Shown here one piece after another: positions 15,404 through 23,497 of a stretch of 64,000 nt of DNA. Numbering within the stretch: the first letter of the stretch is position 1; each line of letters begins with the position of its first letter. Below the pieces are notes generated by a model. The model worked only from the letters and a program-made list of their open reading frames with translations, was not told the DNA's origin and did no database searches. The stretch comes from an uncultured Synechococcus sp. (GTDB lineage Bacteria; Cyanobacteriota; Cyanobacteriia; PCC-6307; Cyanobiaceae): contig CASICK010000005.1 of NCBI GenBank assembly GCA_949373155.1, forward strand, positions 77,423 to 141,422, in the 5' to 3' direction. Position numbers and translations under genes: made by a program.

Positions 15404-16270
15404 ATGCCCACTATTGCGTTGCTCGGCACCGGTCTGCTCGGTGAGGCGATCGGCTGCCGTCTGCTCGAGCAGGGAGTGACGTTGAAAATCTGGAACCGAA
15501 CCACAGAAAAATGTGAGCCGCTCCTGAAGCAGGGCGCTGCCCTGATCGAAAACCTCGATGGAGCAGCAAAGGGCTGTCAAGCCGTGATCACGGTGTTGCG
15601 TGACGGGCCCGTCAGTGGAGAGGTGATTGCTGAGCTGGGTGACCTCGATGCCGTCTGCTGCCTGCCCATGGGCACGATGGGAATTAGCGAATCGCGGCAA
15701 CTGGAACTGCAGGTGCAAGGGCAGCAGGGTGCCTACCTGGAAGCGCCAGTTTTGGGCAGCAAACCAGAAGCACTCAAAGGCACGCTGCTGGTGATGGCGG
15801 GAGGCGATGCTGCTCTCTTTCAACAGCAATTGCCACTGCTACAACTGCTGTCTGCTGATCCGAAGTGGATGGGGCCAACCGGCAGTGCAGCTGCCAGCAA
15901 GCTGGCTCTCAACCAGCTCATTGCCAGCCTCACCCACGGCTATTCCTTGGCACTGCGATTGGTTCAAGCCTCAGGCTTAGAGGTTGAACGTTTTATGGAG
16001 GTGCTTCGCCCATCAGCCCTCTATGCACCAACCGTCGACAAGAAGCTCGACCGGATGCTCTCGAACGACTTCAGCAATCCCAACTTCAGTACGGCCCTGC
16101 TGCGCAAAGACTTGCAGCTTTTTGTACGTGAAGCGACCCTGGCTGGGGTGAATGCTGAGGCACTCGCGGGGTTGGTCGAACTCCTAACTCTCGCGAAAGG
16201 AACCCCCCTTGATGCAGGCGATTATTCTGCGCTGCATGCTTTGACAGCAGGTTTAGCTAAGGATCATTGA
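15404..16270 (+). CDS. NAD(P)-dependent beta-hydroxyacid dehydrogenase family
   Basis: A 6-phosphogluconate/3-hydroxyisobutyrate dehydrogenase-like enzyme. The Rossmann motif ALLGTGLLGEAIG is at the N-terminus. The substrate-loop region reads EAPVLGSKPEALKGTLLVMAGG, corresponding to the family's substrate-binding DAPVSGG segment. The catalytic-lysine helix is SAAASKLALNQLIASLTHGY. The length of 288 residues fits. The family reduces or oxidises small hydroxyacids (e.g. 3-hydroxyisobutyrate, tartronate semialdehyde, succinic semialdehyde); the substrate cannot be told from sequence alone. I start at the ATG just before the glycine motif rather than 33 bases upstream. Confidence 0.9.
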   Translation: MPTIALLGTGLLGEAIGCRLLEQGVTLKIWNRTTEKCEPLLKQGAALIENLDGAAKGCQAVITVLRDGPVSGEVIAELGDLDAVCCLPMGTMGISESRQLELQVQGQQGAYLEAPVLGSKPEALKGTLLVMAGGDAALFQQQLPLLQLLSADPKWMGPTGSAAASKLALNQLIASLTHGYSLALRLVQASGLEVERFMEVLRPSALYAPTVDKKLDRMLSNDFSNPNFSTALLRKDLQLFVREATLAGVNAEALAGLVELLTLAKGTPLDAGDYSALHALTAGLAKDH

Positions 16271-16400
16271 GGTCTTGTTTGCCTTGAAATGCATAGCGAC
16301 CTGTGACTCCATCACTGGAACAAACAGCCGTGACATCGACTCCTCGTCGATGACAGAGATGGATGTCGGTGGCACTGTGGCGAGGTAATTAGGTGGCGCT

Positions 16401-16577
16401 ATGGCTCTGATTCCTCGCTGGCAGTACATGTCTGACAGCAGCAAAGCGATCGTCAAAAACGTTGCTGGCACAACATTGGTGCTCTTGATTGGTTTAGTGC
16501 TGCTCCGAGCCTTTTTCGGGTGGATCGTCCTCGCTACGATCATCTGGGCAGGCTGGAAGGTCCTCAACCGCAAGTAG
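16401..16577 (+). CDS. Small conserved-type membrane protein
   Basis: A 58-residue protein preceded by AGGTGG five bases before the ATG. The N-terminal region is basic/hydrophilic (MALIPRWQYMSDSSKAIVKN). A long hydrophobic stretch follows (VAGTTLVLLIGLVLLRAFFG, then WIVLATIIWAG) and ends KVLNRK. One or two transmembrane helices are predicted. It lies just upstream of two further tiny genes on the same strand. Family not recognised by name. Confidence 0.6.
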   Translation: MALIPRWQYMSDSSKAIVKNVAGTTLVLLIGLVLLRAFFGWIVLATIIWAGWKVLNRK

Positions 16578-16625
16578 GCCGGATACGACAACTCCGATCA
16601 CTACGGCCCGAGCCAGACTGACGAG

Positions 16626-16751
16626 ATGAAACGTCTATTGCGGCTCCTTAAGCGACTGACAGGCAAAACGCAGAAGCCCCCGCTCCACACCCCGGAAGAG
16701 TTGGACTGCTTCAAACGAGACGCCATTGAAAACCGTGGGAAGCACTACTAA
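16626..16751 (+). CDS. Small basic protein, coupled to next gene
   Basis: A 41-residue, strongly basic peptide (MKRLLRLLKRLTGKTQKPPL, then HTPEELDCFKRDAIENRGKH). Its stop overlaps the next start in a TAATG arrangement, a typical translational-coupling signal. That overlap, and the organised charge pattern, is the main reason to believe it is real. Function unknown. Confidence 0.5.
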   Translation: MKRLLRLLKRLTGKTQKPPLHTPEELDCFKRDAIENRGKHY

Positions 16752-16936
16752 TGCAGGGCGCATTTGAGTTAGGGCTAGTTGCCATCCTGTTTCTCGGTCT
16801 CCAGGTTTGGTGGCTCAGCAAAGTCTTTTTGAATCGACCACGTCAGCCCAGACCCATGGGCGCTTCAAAGCCAATGCGAGCCAATTCACTCCAAAACGAT
16901 CGGAATGTCCTGGAGAAGATCTTCGGGAAATCCTGA
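16751..16936 (+). CDS. Small membrane protein
   Basis: A 61-residue protein with one N-terminal helix (FELGLVAILFLGLQVWWLSK) and a basic, proline-containing cytoplasmic tail (RPRQPRPMGASKPMRAN ... LEKIFGKS). It begins within the stop codon of the preceding 41-codon gene. Probably an inner-membrane or thylakoid protein; family not recognised. Confidence 0.6.
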   Translation: MQGAFELGLVAILFLGLQVWWLSKVFLNRPRQPRPMGASKPMRANSLQNDRNVLEKIFGKS

Positions 16937-16998
16937 TCACCACCACGGTCCCTCCATAAGTCCCCACTGGGCGCTCAACCAAACCAACGCAAATTTCC

Positions 16999-17292
16999 CT
17001 AAAAATAAAGAAGGCTTGATCGGCACAGATGAAGTGCCTCACGTGCCGAATCCAGCGATGCCTTGTTTGGCGGAGTCAAACCGTTTGGGACGACGAGTGC
17101 GTTAGTGCGATCCAGGCGAACCCGCGCAGAGAACCACGATCCACCGCCAGGTACAGATGCACGACAAACGTGATTTTGTTCACGATCAAGCTTGCGCTCA
17201 ATCAACCAACCATCAACGCGATCAAGCATCTGAAAACTCTGAGCCAGTGCCGATGTTCCGATCAACGAGAGAAGTAGCAAGAAGCCTTTCAT
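16999..17292 (-). CDS. Small exported protein
   Basis: A 97-residue protein with a cleavable signal peptide (MKGFLLLLSLIGTSALAQS). The mature domain contains two cysteines (NHVCRASVPGGGSWFSARVRL ... LHLCRSS) that could pair in the periplasm. The mature part looks like a small beta-rich protein. No named family is recognised. It faces the small membrane protein gene tail to tail. Confidence 0.65.
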   Translation of the reverse strand: MKGFLLLLSLIGTSALAQSFQMLDRVDGWLIERKLDREQNHVCRASVPGGGSWFSARVRLDRTNALVVPNGLTPPNKASLDSAREALHLCRSSLLYF

Positions 17293-17432
17293 CAGCTCAG
17301 CTTGTCAGCGCAAGCTGGAGATAGCGAATTGGCCGCAAAACCTCTATTCGACTGCAGTCACTCATCACGCACAGAAGCATCGAGCCTGCACTCGACAGCC
17401 CTTGATGCGGTGTCAAAAAAAGGCCAAAAGAA

Positions 17433-17455
17433 AACCCCGCCAAAGGCAGGGTTTC
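17433..17455 (+). terminator. Intrinsic-terminator-like hairpin
   Basis: Stem AACCCCGCC/GGCAGGGTT (one mismatch) around an AAA loop, followed by a short T run (TTTC). It lies upstream of the CTCCTCACA cluster. It could also work on the minus strand, where GAAACCCTGCC... is followed by CTTTTGGCC. Confidence 0.55.
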
Positions 17456-17594
17456 TCGGCTTCTCTTTGGGCGTGTTGCCTTGTTTCCACTCCGTGAAGA
17501 AGCCCTCCTCACAAATGAACTATGCCCCAGAAATCCCACAGAGCAAGACCCTACGTATCAGTTGGTTGACTGATCTACGCAATCTTCTCAGGAT

Positions 17595-17667
17595 GGGCTC
17601 GGCCAACTCCTCACAAGGTTTGGCTCCTCACACCCCCCAAAGAAGGCTTAGTCGCCTTCTTTTTTTA
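17595..17667 (+). ncRNA. Yfr1-like small RNA candidate
   Basis: GCCAA and TTGGC form a short stem around a loop containing ACTCCTCACA. This is followed by the single-stranded GCTCCTCACACC, and then a strong terminator. The CTCCTCACAC motif placed just before a terminator hairpin is the hallmark layout of the cyanobacterial sRNA Yfr1. The usual Yfr1 has one motif between two hairpins; here the motif is present twice, and a third CTCCTCACA lies upstream at 17505-17513. The promoter is not evident. The rest of 17293-17801 shows no convincing gene. Confidence 0.35.
17638..17667 (+). terminator. Strong intrinsic terminator
   Basis: Stem AGAAGGC/GCCTTCT with a six-base loop and a T7 tail. It ends the Yfr1-like candidate. 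Confidence 0.85.
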
Positions 17668-17801
17668 TGCCTGCTCACCCTGCAGAAACAGGCAGCAACC
17701 CACTGACGGAGAGCCCAAGGACGAGCAGAGCATTTGAACGCTCTTTACAAACCGTTACTGAACCCCCTAAGCTCTGTTACATAAGTTCATGGGCGCATTC
17801 A

Positions 17802-17933
17802 ATGACCGATTACTCCACCGCCATCTTTGGTTTGATCGCCTTCACCGGAGTCGTCTCCGCTGCTGTCGTCTACATCCTTGCTCAGCCTTCCGACCTGCCA
17901 GTCGTAAAGAAAGCAAAAGCAGCTCAAAGCTGA
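17802..17933 (+). CDS. Small single-helix membrane protein
   Basis: A 43-residue protein: a short hydrophilic start (MTDYST), one helix (AIFGLIAFTGVVSAAVVYIL) and a tail rich in lysine and alanine (VVKKAKAAQS). The topology is like small thylakoid subunits, but I do not match it to a named Psb, Pet or Psa peptide. It is followed 34 bases later by another single-helix peptide, suggesting a pair. Confidence 0.55.
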   Translation: MTDYSTAIFGLIAFTGVVSAAVVYILAQPSDLPVVKKAKAAQS

Positions 17934-17967
17934 GTCTCAGCCAGAAACACTCTTACCGGTTCAAACC

Positions 17968-18063
17968 ATGACTACACAAGACCTTCTCGTTCTGCTCGTG
18001 AGCTTTGGAACTGCCTGCTTTGCTCTGAACATCTACAAGCTGAACCAACAGCCACAGCAATAA
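17968..18063 (+). CDS. 31-residue single-helix peptide
   Basis: Reads MTTQDLLVLLVSFGTACFAL then NIYKLNQQPQQ and a stop. One transmembrane helix and a glutamine-rich tail. It shares strand and topology with the preceding peptide. Size and shape resemble small photosynthetic-complex subunits, but this is only a resemblance. Confidence 0.5.
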   Translation: MTTQDLLVLLVSFGTACFALNIYKLNQQPQQ

Positions 18064-18162
18064 GCTTTACAAGCCGTTACAGAAATGTTACGGTATGCAA
18101 AGCGTTCCTTGGACGGGATCTGCAACACAAATCCTCTGGGAAGAGGCTCTAATTCAATACTG

Positions 18163-18190
18163 AGGTCTCTGTGGAAGGAGACCTTTTTTT
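18163..18190 (+). terminator. Intrinsic terminator
   Basis: Stem AGGTCTC/GAGACCT with an eight-base loop and a T7 tail, about 100 bases after the 31-residue peptide gene; probably ends the transcript of the two small membrane peptides. Confidence 0.8.
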
Positions 18191-18199
18191 ATGCCTGGC

Positions 18200-18430
18200 T
18201 CAGCCCATTTCGGGCGCCCAGCCTGCAGTGCTTTGCCAGGTGGGCGCCCACAGCTTGCAGGTCTTAGTGAGGTGTTGGCCCTGCTGCAGCAATTGCTGCC
18301 TGATGTTGCACGCCACCAAGGTGTGGCAGTGCTGATCCACCCCATGCCGAAAGTGCTGACACGCCACACAAACGCTTGAACATCGGCAGTTCTGCAGCTC
18401 CCGCTCGTCCACATAAGTCCACTCCTCCAT
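18200..18430 (-). CDS. Cysteine/histidine-rich small protein
   Basis: A 76-residue protein with a dense set of possible metal ligands: ELQNCRCSSVCVACQHFRHG then VDQHCHTLVACNIRQQLLQQ and HLTKTCKLWAP. The spacing C-x-C-x3-C-x2-C-x2-H-x2-H followed by H-C-H suggests zinc or an iron-sulphur centre. I believe similar proteins occur in other marine picocyanobacteria, but I have no named function. A shadow frame on the plus strand was set aside. It stands alone between a terminator and the barrel pseudogene. Confidence 0.65.
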   Translation of the reverse strand: MEEWTYVDERELQNCRCSSVCVACQHFRHGVDQHCHTLVACNIRQQLLQQGQHLTKTCKLWAPTWQSTAGWAPEMG

Positions 18431-18562
18431 AACCCCTTAACGCAGTACATGCGTACTAGCGCGGAGTAGGGCGAGTAGTCAACCAGCAAAGCTGAAACTG
18501 CCTACTGCAGCGGGCAGCAGCAGCACAAGCAAGGCATCGTTACGGCATCTAATTAACGCTCC

Positions 18563-19433
18563 ATGCTGCGTCGTCTCTCCCTGGGGCTGTTGGCTTCTGC
18601 CATCTCTGTTGCTTCTCTGCCTGCCATTGCTCAAGAAGACGGCAGTGCTGATGACCTTGGTGTGATGAGCATCAGCCTGAAGGATGTGGTCAAGCCCACC
18701 ATTGGTTTTCAAGGTGCATTGCAAGGTGCAGGAACACCAAACCAAGCAGGTATTGGTGGGTTCTTGCCTCTCTCTGTTGGCGACAACAGCGTCTGGTTTC
18801 TTGATGTCCTCGCTAACGCCAACTTTCGCTGATTACGAGCAACAACAGCAGCATCATCAATACCGACGTTGCTGGTACCACGATCAGCACCTCATCAAGG
18901 CTTGGTTATCGCTGGCTGAATAGTGACCGCAGCTGGATGTATGGGCTGAATGCTGGTTATGACAGCCGCCCCTCACTTCAGGTGATGCTGATACAGGAGT
19001 GAACGTCAGCAATAAAAGGACTGCTTTCTTCCAGCAGCTTGCCTTCAATGCAGAAGCTGTTTCCAATAGCTGGACCTTGAACGGCTATGGACTGATCCCT
19101 GTTGGTGATGTCGAGCAGAAGCTCAATAGCGTTTATGAGGGCGGCGCGTTGAACACCTATGGATTGGATGCTGGTTATTTCATTACTCCAGTCTTGAAAG
19201 CATCAGCTGGTTATTACTACCAACACCGCGATCAAGAACATGTTGATGGTTCTGGCGTGCTCGGACGCTTGGCTTATGAAATGACAAGTGGAGTCACAGC
19301 AGGAGTGAATATCTCCTATGACGAAGCATTCGATACAAGAGTTTCAGCAGACCTTAAAGTTCGCTTTGGTGGTGCAAGTACAACAGCAGCAAGAAGAAAA
19401 AGTGGGAACAACTACCAGCAATTAACGCCTTAA
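18563..19433 (+). pseudogene. Frameshifted outer-membrane beta-barrel (inverse-autotransporter-like)
   Basis: A signal peptide (LSLGLLASAISVASLPAIAQ) opens a barrel-type gene that is split over three frames. The first frame ends at a TGA near 18830. A second frame from about 18829 reads SNNSSIINTDVAGTTISTSS then LGYRWLNSDRSWMYGLNAGYDSRP, ending with a stop near 19000. A third frame continues DADTGVNVSNKRTAFFQQLA through AYEMTSGVTAGVNISYDEAF to the end. The repeated aromatic/glycine strands are those of an inverse-autotransporter-type porin-like barrel. Each change equals one lost base (near 18826 and near 18975). It is either a decayed gene or one with two sequencing errors. Confidence 0.75.
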
Positions 19434-19871
19434 CCGCATCACCCAAGAACAGGGATGTGAGGGTGCACGACTGTGATGACGGTGAATGGTTGGCTCCAAA
19501 TTTTTTCGCTTGTTGGGATTAGAGTAAATTTTCGCTGCAGCTCAATACTAGCCGTGCCAACAGAGCCGCCCAACGTGCCGCTGAAAGGATAGAGCCTAAC
19601 CACCCAAAGCTCTTGCAATTGCAGGGGCTTTTTATTTCTTTATTCGCTCTAATAACAGCCCATATCGCCCTTCAATACCTGGCACGATTGAGCAGAAGTT
19701 AGATGATAAGGGTGTCGGCTATGGACATCCGAAGCCTGGCACTGATGTAATTGTATCAATTATTTCATTGACAATCTCTGCATTGATCAAGTGAATTTAT
19801 TTAAGAAACTTTTCGTCTCAATAAAAAAGAAGCGAAATAGTTTACAATCGTATTGATTTGAATTTGGATAA
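19434..19871. other. Gap with a terminator
   Basis: About 440 bases with no supported gene apart from the hairpin at 19606-19633. The final 100 bases before 19872 are AT-rich and probably hold a promoter. Confidence 0.45.
19606..19633 (+). terminator. Intrinsic terminator
   Basis: AAAGC/GCTTT stem, with an inner TGCAATTGCA palindrome joined by G-U pairs, and a T5 tail. It lies about 170 bases after the barrel pseudogene. Confidence 0.65.
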
Positions 19872-20378
19872 ATGGAACAAATTTTGCGTTTTCTACTATC
19901 AGATTATTCACTTTGGACCGTTGTACTTGCTCTCGTTCTGGGTGTTCTGCAGACGCGAAATCAGTTTACGATCAGTCGCGCAGCTGAGGCATCACTGCTG
20001 TGGATTGCCTTCTGGGTGCTTGGAGTAGGTGGCGTTTACGGGTTCGTCGTTCACATCGCTTTTGGACCATTCATAGCTGAGCAAATTGGATGGCCCAATA
20101 GCCCCTTCCAGAACGAGGTGGCTTACGCCAATCTTATGATTGGAATCCTTGGTTTCAGTAGTTTCTGGAATCGGAAGCGCGATTATTTATTGGCAGCAAT
20201 GTGTGCATACTCCATCTGGTTCTTTGCTGATGGTGTAGGCCATGTGGTCTCAGTTTTAAGCAATCATGACCTGGCTCCTTCTAATGCAGGAGTCATCCTC
20301 TATACAGATCTACTCACACCACTACTTGTGGTGATCTTGCTTTGGATAAGCCGGCACGAACATCATAGATTGAGGTAA
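19872..20378 (+). CDS. Multi-pass membrane protein, DUF6790-like
   Basis: A 168-residue hydrophobic protein with about four to five transmembrane segments (LWTVVLALVLGVLQT; LLWIAFWVLGVGGVYGFVVH; ANLMIGILGFSSFW; AAMCAYSIWFFADGVGHVV; LLTPLLVVILLWIS). The loop IAEQIGWPNSPFQNEVAYAN resembles the conserved IGWP.SPFQ.EV motif of the DUF6790 membrane family. Function unknown. It is followed by a terminator, so it appears to be monocistronic. The family assignment is from memory of the motif; the membrane character is plain in the sequence. Confidence 0.78.
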   Translation: MEQILRFLLSDYSLWTVVLALVLGVLQTRNQFTISRAAEASLLWIAFWVLGVGGVYGFVVHIAFGPFIAEQIGWPNSPFQNEVAYANLMIGILGFSSFWNRKRDYLLAAMCAYSIWFFADGVGHVVSVLSNHDLAPSNAGVILYTDLLTPLLVVILLWISRHEHHRLR

Positions 20379-20489
20379 GGAATATCATAAAATAATTTTT
20401 GCGAACATAATAATGATTCGTCTAATCGATTATTATGAACTTAATCAGATGCTGAAATTCTACGATATATTTTGAGGAAGACTCAGTAG

Positions 20490-20512
20490 CCCCGCCAAGA
20501 GCGGGGTTTTTT
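20490..20512 (+). terminator. Intrinsic terminator
   Basis: CCCCGC/GCGGGG stem, five-base loop and T6 tail, 110 bases after the membrane protein gene. Confidence 0.85.
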
Positions 20513-20526
20513 ATTGCCGCAAGGGA

Positions 20527-20793
20527 CTAATCCTCATCTTCTTCATTAAGAGTTGCCAGGTATGGCTCACTAGCTCCTGGCTCATCGTTGTCCAGGACTA
20601 ATGAACGGATCACATCATCACTTTCAAATCCCATAAGCCCCTGCTCAGGATCAATTGACTTCATTTCAGGGTGGTCATTAACTAGCTTCTTGTAATCTGT
20701 ATATTTCTTCCGGTAGTCAAATAATTTCTCGCCCAGGTGGAAAACCAAGGCCAGGTTTACAAGCACCAAAGCCAGAACGATCAATGTGTTCAC
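20527..20793 (-). CDS. Small membrane-anchored acidic protein
   Basis: An 88-residue protein with a single N-terminal helix (NTLIVLALVLVNLALVFHLG) and a hydrophilic, increasingly acidic C-terminal domain (FDYRKKYTDYKKLVNDHPEM ... LATLNEEDED). A type I or II single-pass topology is likely. Not recognised as a named family. Confidence 0.65.
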   Translation of the reverse strand: MNTLIVLALVLVNLALVFHLGEKLFDYRKKYTDYKKLVNDHPEMKSIDPEQGLMGFESDDVIRSLVLDNDEPGASEPYLATLNEEDED

Positions 20794-21129
20794 AGGAACT
20801 TCGATCTATTTCTTTAACGATACGAGGGCGTCAGGCGTCTGGATGTATCCATAAAGGCGGATACCACCCTCATTCCAGCTGCCCTAGCGCCGACCTCATT
20901 GTCTCAAGATCAACCCCGCCACAAGCGCAAGGGTCTTGCGTTTCTATATCAAATAAATACAAATTTGAAAATTCAAACCCACTTTTGTATCAGTTTGAAC
21001 TACTAAGTGGTTGGCCATATTGCTATAAAGGCTGGGTAGCAACTGCTACACACAACGTTCACCTCACACCTGTGAGGCGCAGACTCGCCAGGCCACGGAA
21101 CGGGGACCTGGATTTCTGAGGAACCTCAA

Positions 21130-21237
21130 ATGACACTGACCTATCGCGGCAAGAAGTACGTGCAACTTCAAGGTGCTGGTTTTGATGCAACCAAGAAGGC
21201 ACAACTGACCTACCGCGGCTTGTCATACACCAAGTGA
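21130..21237 (+). CDS. DUF4278-type small protein
   Basis: A 35-residue peptide, MTLTYRGKKYVQLQGAGFDA then TKKAQLTYRGLSYTK. It repeats the LTYRG.xY motif at both ends, the defining feature of the short cyanobacterial DUF4278 proteins. A GAGG element ends ten bases before the ATG. A terminator follows within 25 bases, giving a compact monocistronic unit. Function unknown; the doubled motif suggests a small beta-hairpin-like fold. Confidence 0.7.
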   Translation: MTLTYRGKKYVQLQGAGFDATKKAQLTYRGLSYTK

Positions 21238-21257
21238 GCTCAAGGGTTCACTTCAAA

Positions 21258-21283
21258 AAGCCCCGCCTTGAGTGGGGTTTTTT
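21258..21283 (+). terminator. Intrinsic terminator
   Basis: CCCCGC/GTGGGG stem (one G-U pair) with a T6 tail, directly after the DUF4278-type gene. Confidence 0.85.
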
Positions 21284-21370
21284 ATTGCCCTTCACCAAAC
21301 TCGCAATCTGGTGGTGACCGGCAGTTCAGGCTTGGTAACGCACCTACAGGTCATTAATCCAAGAAGTGGA

Positions 21371-21515
21371 ATGAATAAATCCGAAAAAAGTCCAAATCAA
21401 CATTCCCTCGGTAGAAGCTGAAATCGCAGCCCCCCTCGCCATCGAACATTTCTCTCAGTTCTTAGAGGGCGTCAGCCAAAACAAAGTGCAATTCGCCCCG
21501 GCTCTATCGCCCTAA
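21371..21515 (+). pseudogene. Possible small gene split at an A-tract
   Basis: An ATG at 21371 opens MNKSEK, and after a six-A run the neighbouring frame continues VQINIPSVEAEIAAPLAIEH then FSQFLEGVSQNKVQFAPALS to a TAA at 21513-21515. Removing one A would give one 47-residue protein. The family is unknown. Confidence 0.35.
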
Positions 21516-22048
21516 GGAACGAGTGGAGCCATTCACTCGAGGCCAACAAAGAGTGGGGTTTGCATTGAGCTGCATGAATCTGTAGCTCTCATTCAAAGGC
21601 GCTCTTTGATGAGTTATAGACGTATAGAGACGTGTGCCACCTCGAGAATCTATCGATCTATAAGAGTAAAAGTGATAAGCACTAAATCCTAGACCTGTTC
21701 AACAAAATCCAGGATGATGACCTAAATTCACAAGTCATTCATCCTTGGAATACATTAGATCAAAAAGAAAGATGAAAAAATAAAAATAGACCCACAAGAT
21801 ATTAACGCAGAGATTATTGAGGCTGAGAGCACCTGCTTAGAAGATAAAGACAGTACAAAACCTTGAGGGGAAACAAACGCTTTGAAACCACCTTGCCAAA
21901 AAGGCAGGGAGAATGGTTCAAAAAGTGCGAACAGGACCCTAAACTAATTGCAAAACAATCCTAAATTGCTACAATTATAGTGAATAAAATACAGGACTGT
22001 ATTGCTCGTCTACAAATTACTCGAGCACTACTTATACCACCTTAAGCA
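21516..22048. other. AT-rich gap with gene fragments
   Basis: About 530 bases with no complete gene. Near 21775-21865 a start-less plus-strand stretch reads KIKIDPQDINAEIIEAESTC then LEDKDSTKP and a stop, next to an A6 run. It looks like a relic. A possible promoter-like AT-rich stretch precedes 22049. Confidence 0.35.
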
Positions 22049-22249
22049 ATGGATTACTCGCAAAAGATAACTCTTCTTGCCACCATCACAGTGAATTTAA
22101 ATGTCCCCGAGCTACAGAGCCGAGAACAGCTCAATCAATGGATCAAGTCGGATGCAGCTCGCATTCACTTCATTGATCATTTGAAGCCTGCCTCATTTGA
22201 CGACCTGGAAGTGGTTAAAGCAGCCTCAGAAGCAGACTTCGTGAGCTAG
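22049..22249 (+). CDS. Hypothetical 66-residue protein
   Basis: A hydrophilic protein with MDYSQKITLLATITVNLNVP at the start and a helical rest (REQLNQWIKSDAARIHFIDH). It shows a first beta-strand followed by helices, and resembles in layout the protein at 22408 (a YTHTIGFTFTAF-type strand then helices), so the two may be distant paralogues. Not recognised. Probably soluble. Confidence 0.5.
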   Translation: MDYSQKITLLATITVNLNVPELQSREQLNQWIKSDAARIHFIDHLKPASFDDLEVVKAASEADFVS

Positions 22250-22407
22250 CGGCTTGGGATAGAAACGGCATCGAGCATGGCGACGGGAGACTCAGTTCGT
22301 TGCTACAAGGGCAGACGCCCGAGCACCAAGGTTTGTGTATCAGCACGACGAAGGCAATTGGACACCCGGGCATCAAGAATGGATCAACAGTGTTCAAACT
22401 GCAGGTC

Positions 22408-22698
22408 ATGGCTGAGTACACACACACGATCGGGTTCACATTCACAGCCTTTCATGCCTTCAGCGTGACCACGGAGAATGCATTGATGAGTGTCGAAGAG
22501 GCTCGACACTTGCTTTCAAAGGACGAGATGAGAAAGGCAATAGCAGATGAGGCTATTGATGAAGTCACGAACGATCAAAACCCCTCAGAAAAGCTGGATA
22601 ATATCAAGTTCTATGCAGACCATTTTGTAGAGGAAATGGTTGAAGCCTTAGGTGATGGAGCCGTAGTCGTTCAGGAAGTCGTAACTGAAAAAAGTTAG
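22408..22698 (+). CDS. Hypothetical 96-residue protein
   Basis: Starts MAEYTHTIGFTFTAFHAFSV, followed by helical acidic segments (MSVEEARHLLSKDEMRKAIA; KLDNIKFYADHFVEEMVEAL). The frame is open back to 22300, but the ATG at 22408 gives a strand-plus-helix layout similar to the neighbouring 66-residue protein. Function unknown. Confidence 0.55.
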   Translation: MAEYTHTIGFTFTAFHAFSVTTENALMSVEEARHLLSKDEMRKAIADEAIDEVTNDQNPSEKLDNIKFYADHFVEEMVEALGDGAVVVQEVVTEKS

Positions 22699-23087
22699 GT
22701 CGGCATAGCCACCACCATTCACTAGTACAAGTAGAGTTAGTTGTAAATAAAACCTCATTTTTCTAAGCGACAACATGCTCTAATCTCAGTCTTTTAAAAA
22801 ACAAAAATAAGTTCTTCACCATCTCTTGGTGAATGCATTAATCAATGTCTGGCTAGACAACACATTCACGCCTGTCAGGTGAAAGGCAGGGGCACAACGA
22901 ACAAAGGCAGTGTTAAGTGACCTACCAAACTCAAGGGTCCACTCTTGATCTAAAAACATGGCTCTTCATCACAACAAACATTGAATTAGGCAGTAGCAGC
23001 ATTCCAAGTCATCCAAAGGGGACATGTTTGAAATGAACAGAGGATAAAAGCACTGTTTGAGAGAATCTCACAACTTCAGTACTCAAC
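22699..23087. other. Gap, no gene recognised
   Basis: About 390 bases, AT-rich between 22740 and 22830. A weak inverted repeat (TTCACGCCTGTCAGGTGAA) lies near 22868. I see no coding frame on either strand. Confidence 0.4.
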
Positions 23088-23477
23088 ATGTCAACGTTTG
23101 GTCACTCCAATCCTTTCATTCTTCTCGCACGCATCCATGTCAAGCCAGGCTGCGTGGATCAATATCTAGAACTCGCCCGCATGACTGACATCGCCGTTCA
23201 GTCTTCCGAACCAGGAATGCTTCATCACACCTTTGATCAAGATCCAGAAGACCCACAAGCCTTTGTGTGGTCAGAGGTCTATGCAAACGATGAAGCATTT
23301 GCGGCTCATGTCTCCAACCCTCCGGTTCAAGACTATTTGCAAAAACATGCTGAGCTTGGAGATGGTTTCAGCATCGAGGTTTATGGAACCGTCGGAGATG
23401 ACTGTAGAAAACTGATGCAATCTTTCGGACTTCCGCTCAAGATTTATGCATCCAAGCTTGGATACAGCAGAGTTTAA
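23088..23477 (+). CDS. Antibiotic biosynthesis monooxygenase (ABM) domain protein
   Basis: A 129-residue dimeric alpha-beta barrel protein. The opening strand ILLARIHVKPGCVDQYLELA, the EPGMLHHTFDQDPEDPQAFVWSEVYANDEAFAAH core and the later LGDGFSIEVYG strand are typical of the ABM/YgiN family. Members act as small monooxygenases on quinones or reactive metabolites, or bind haem. The short C-terminal extension (about 20 residues) is beyond the usual domain. The substrate cannot be stated. It stands alone on the plus strand. Confidence 0.85.
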   Translation: MSTFGHSNPFILLARIHVKPGCVDQYLELARMTDIAVQSSEPGMLHHTFDQDPEDPQAFVWSEVYANDEAFAAHVSNPPVQDYLQKHAELGDGFSIEVYGTVGDDCRKLMQSFGLPLKIYASKLGYSRV

Positions 23478-23497
23478 TCAACAATAGCTAGGCATTT

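Noticed and set aside
16253..16591. 112-codon minus-strand frame
   Set aside because: It is a shadow of the small membrane protein gene at 16401 on the plus strand, which has a ribosome binding site and a clear transmembrane helix.
17302..17706. 134-codon plus-strand frame
   Set aside because: It crosses two hairpin terminators and the CTCCTCACA cluster, and its composition is not protein-like.
18191..18379. Plus-strand 62-codon frame after the terminator
   Set aside because: It lies opposite the cysteine/histidine-rich gene at 18200-18430, whose metal-ligand spacing is much more convincing.
20784..21119. 111-codon plus-strand frame before the DUF4278 gene
   Set aside because: No domain, irregular composition, and the region is better explained as intergenic sequence between divergent genes.
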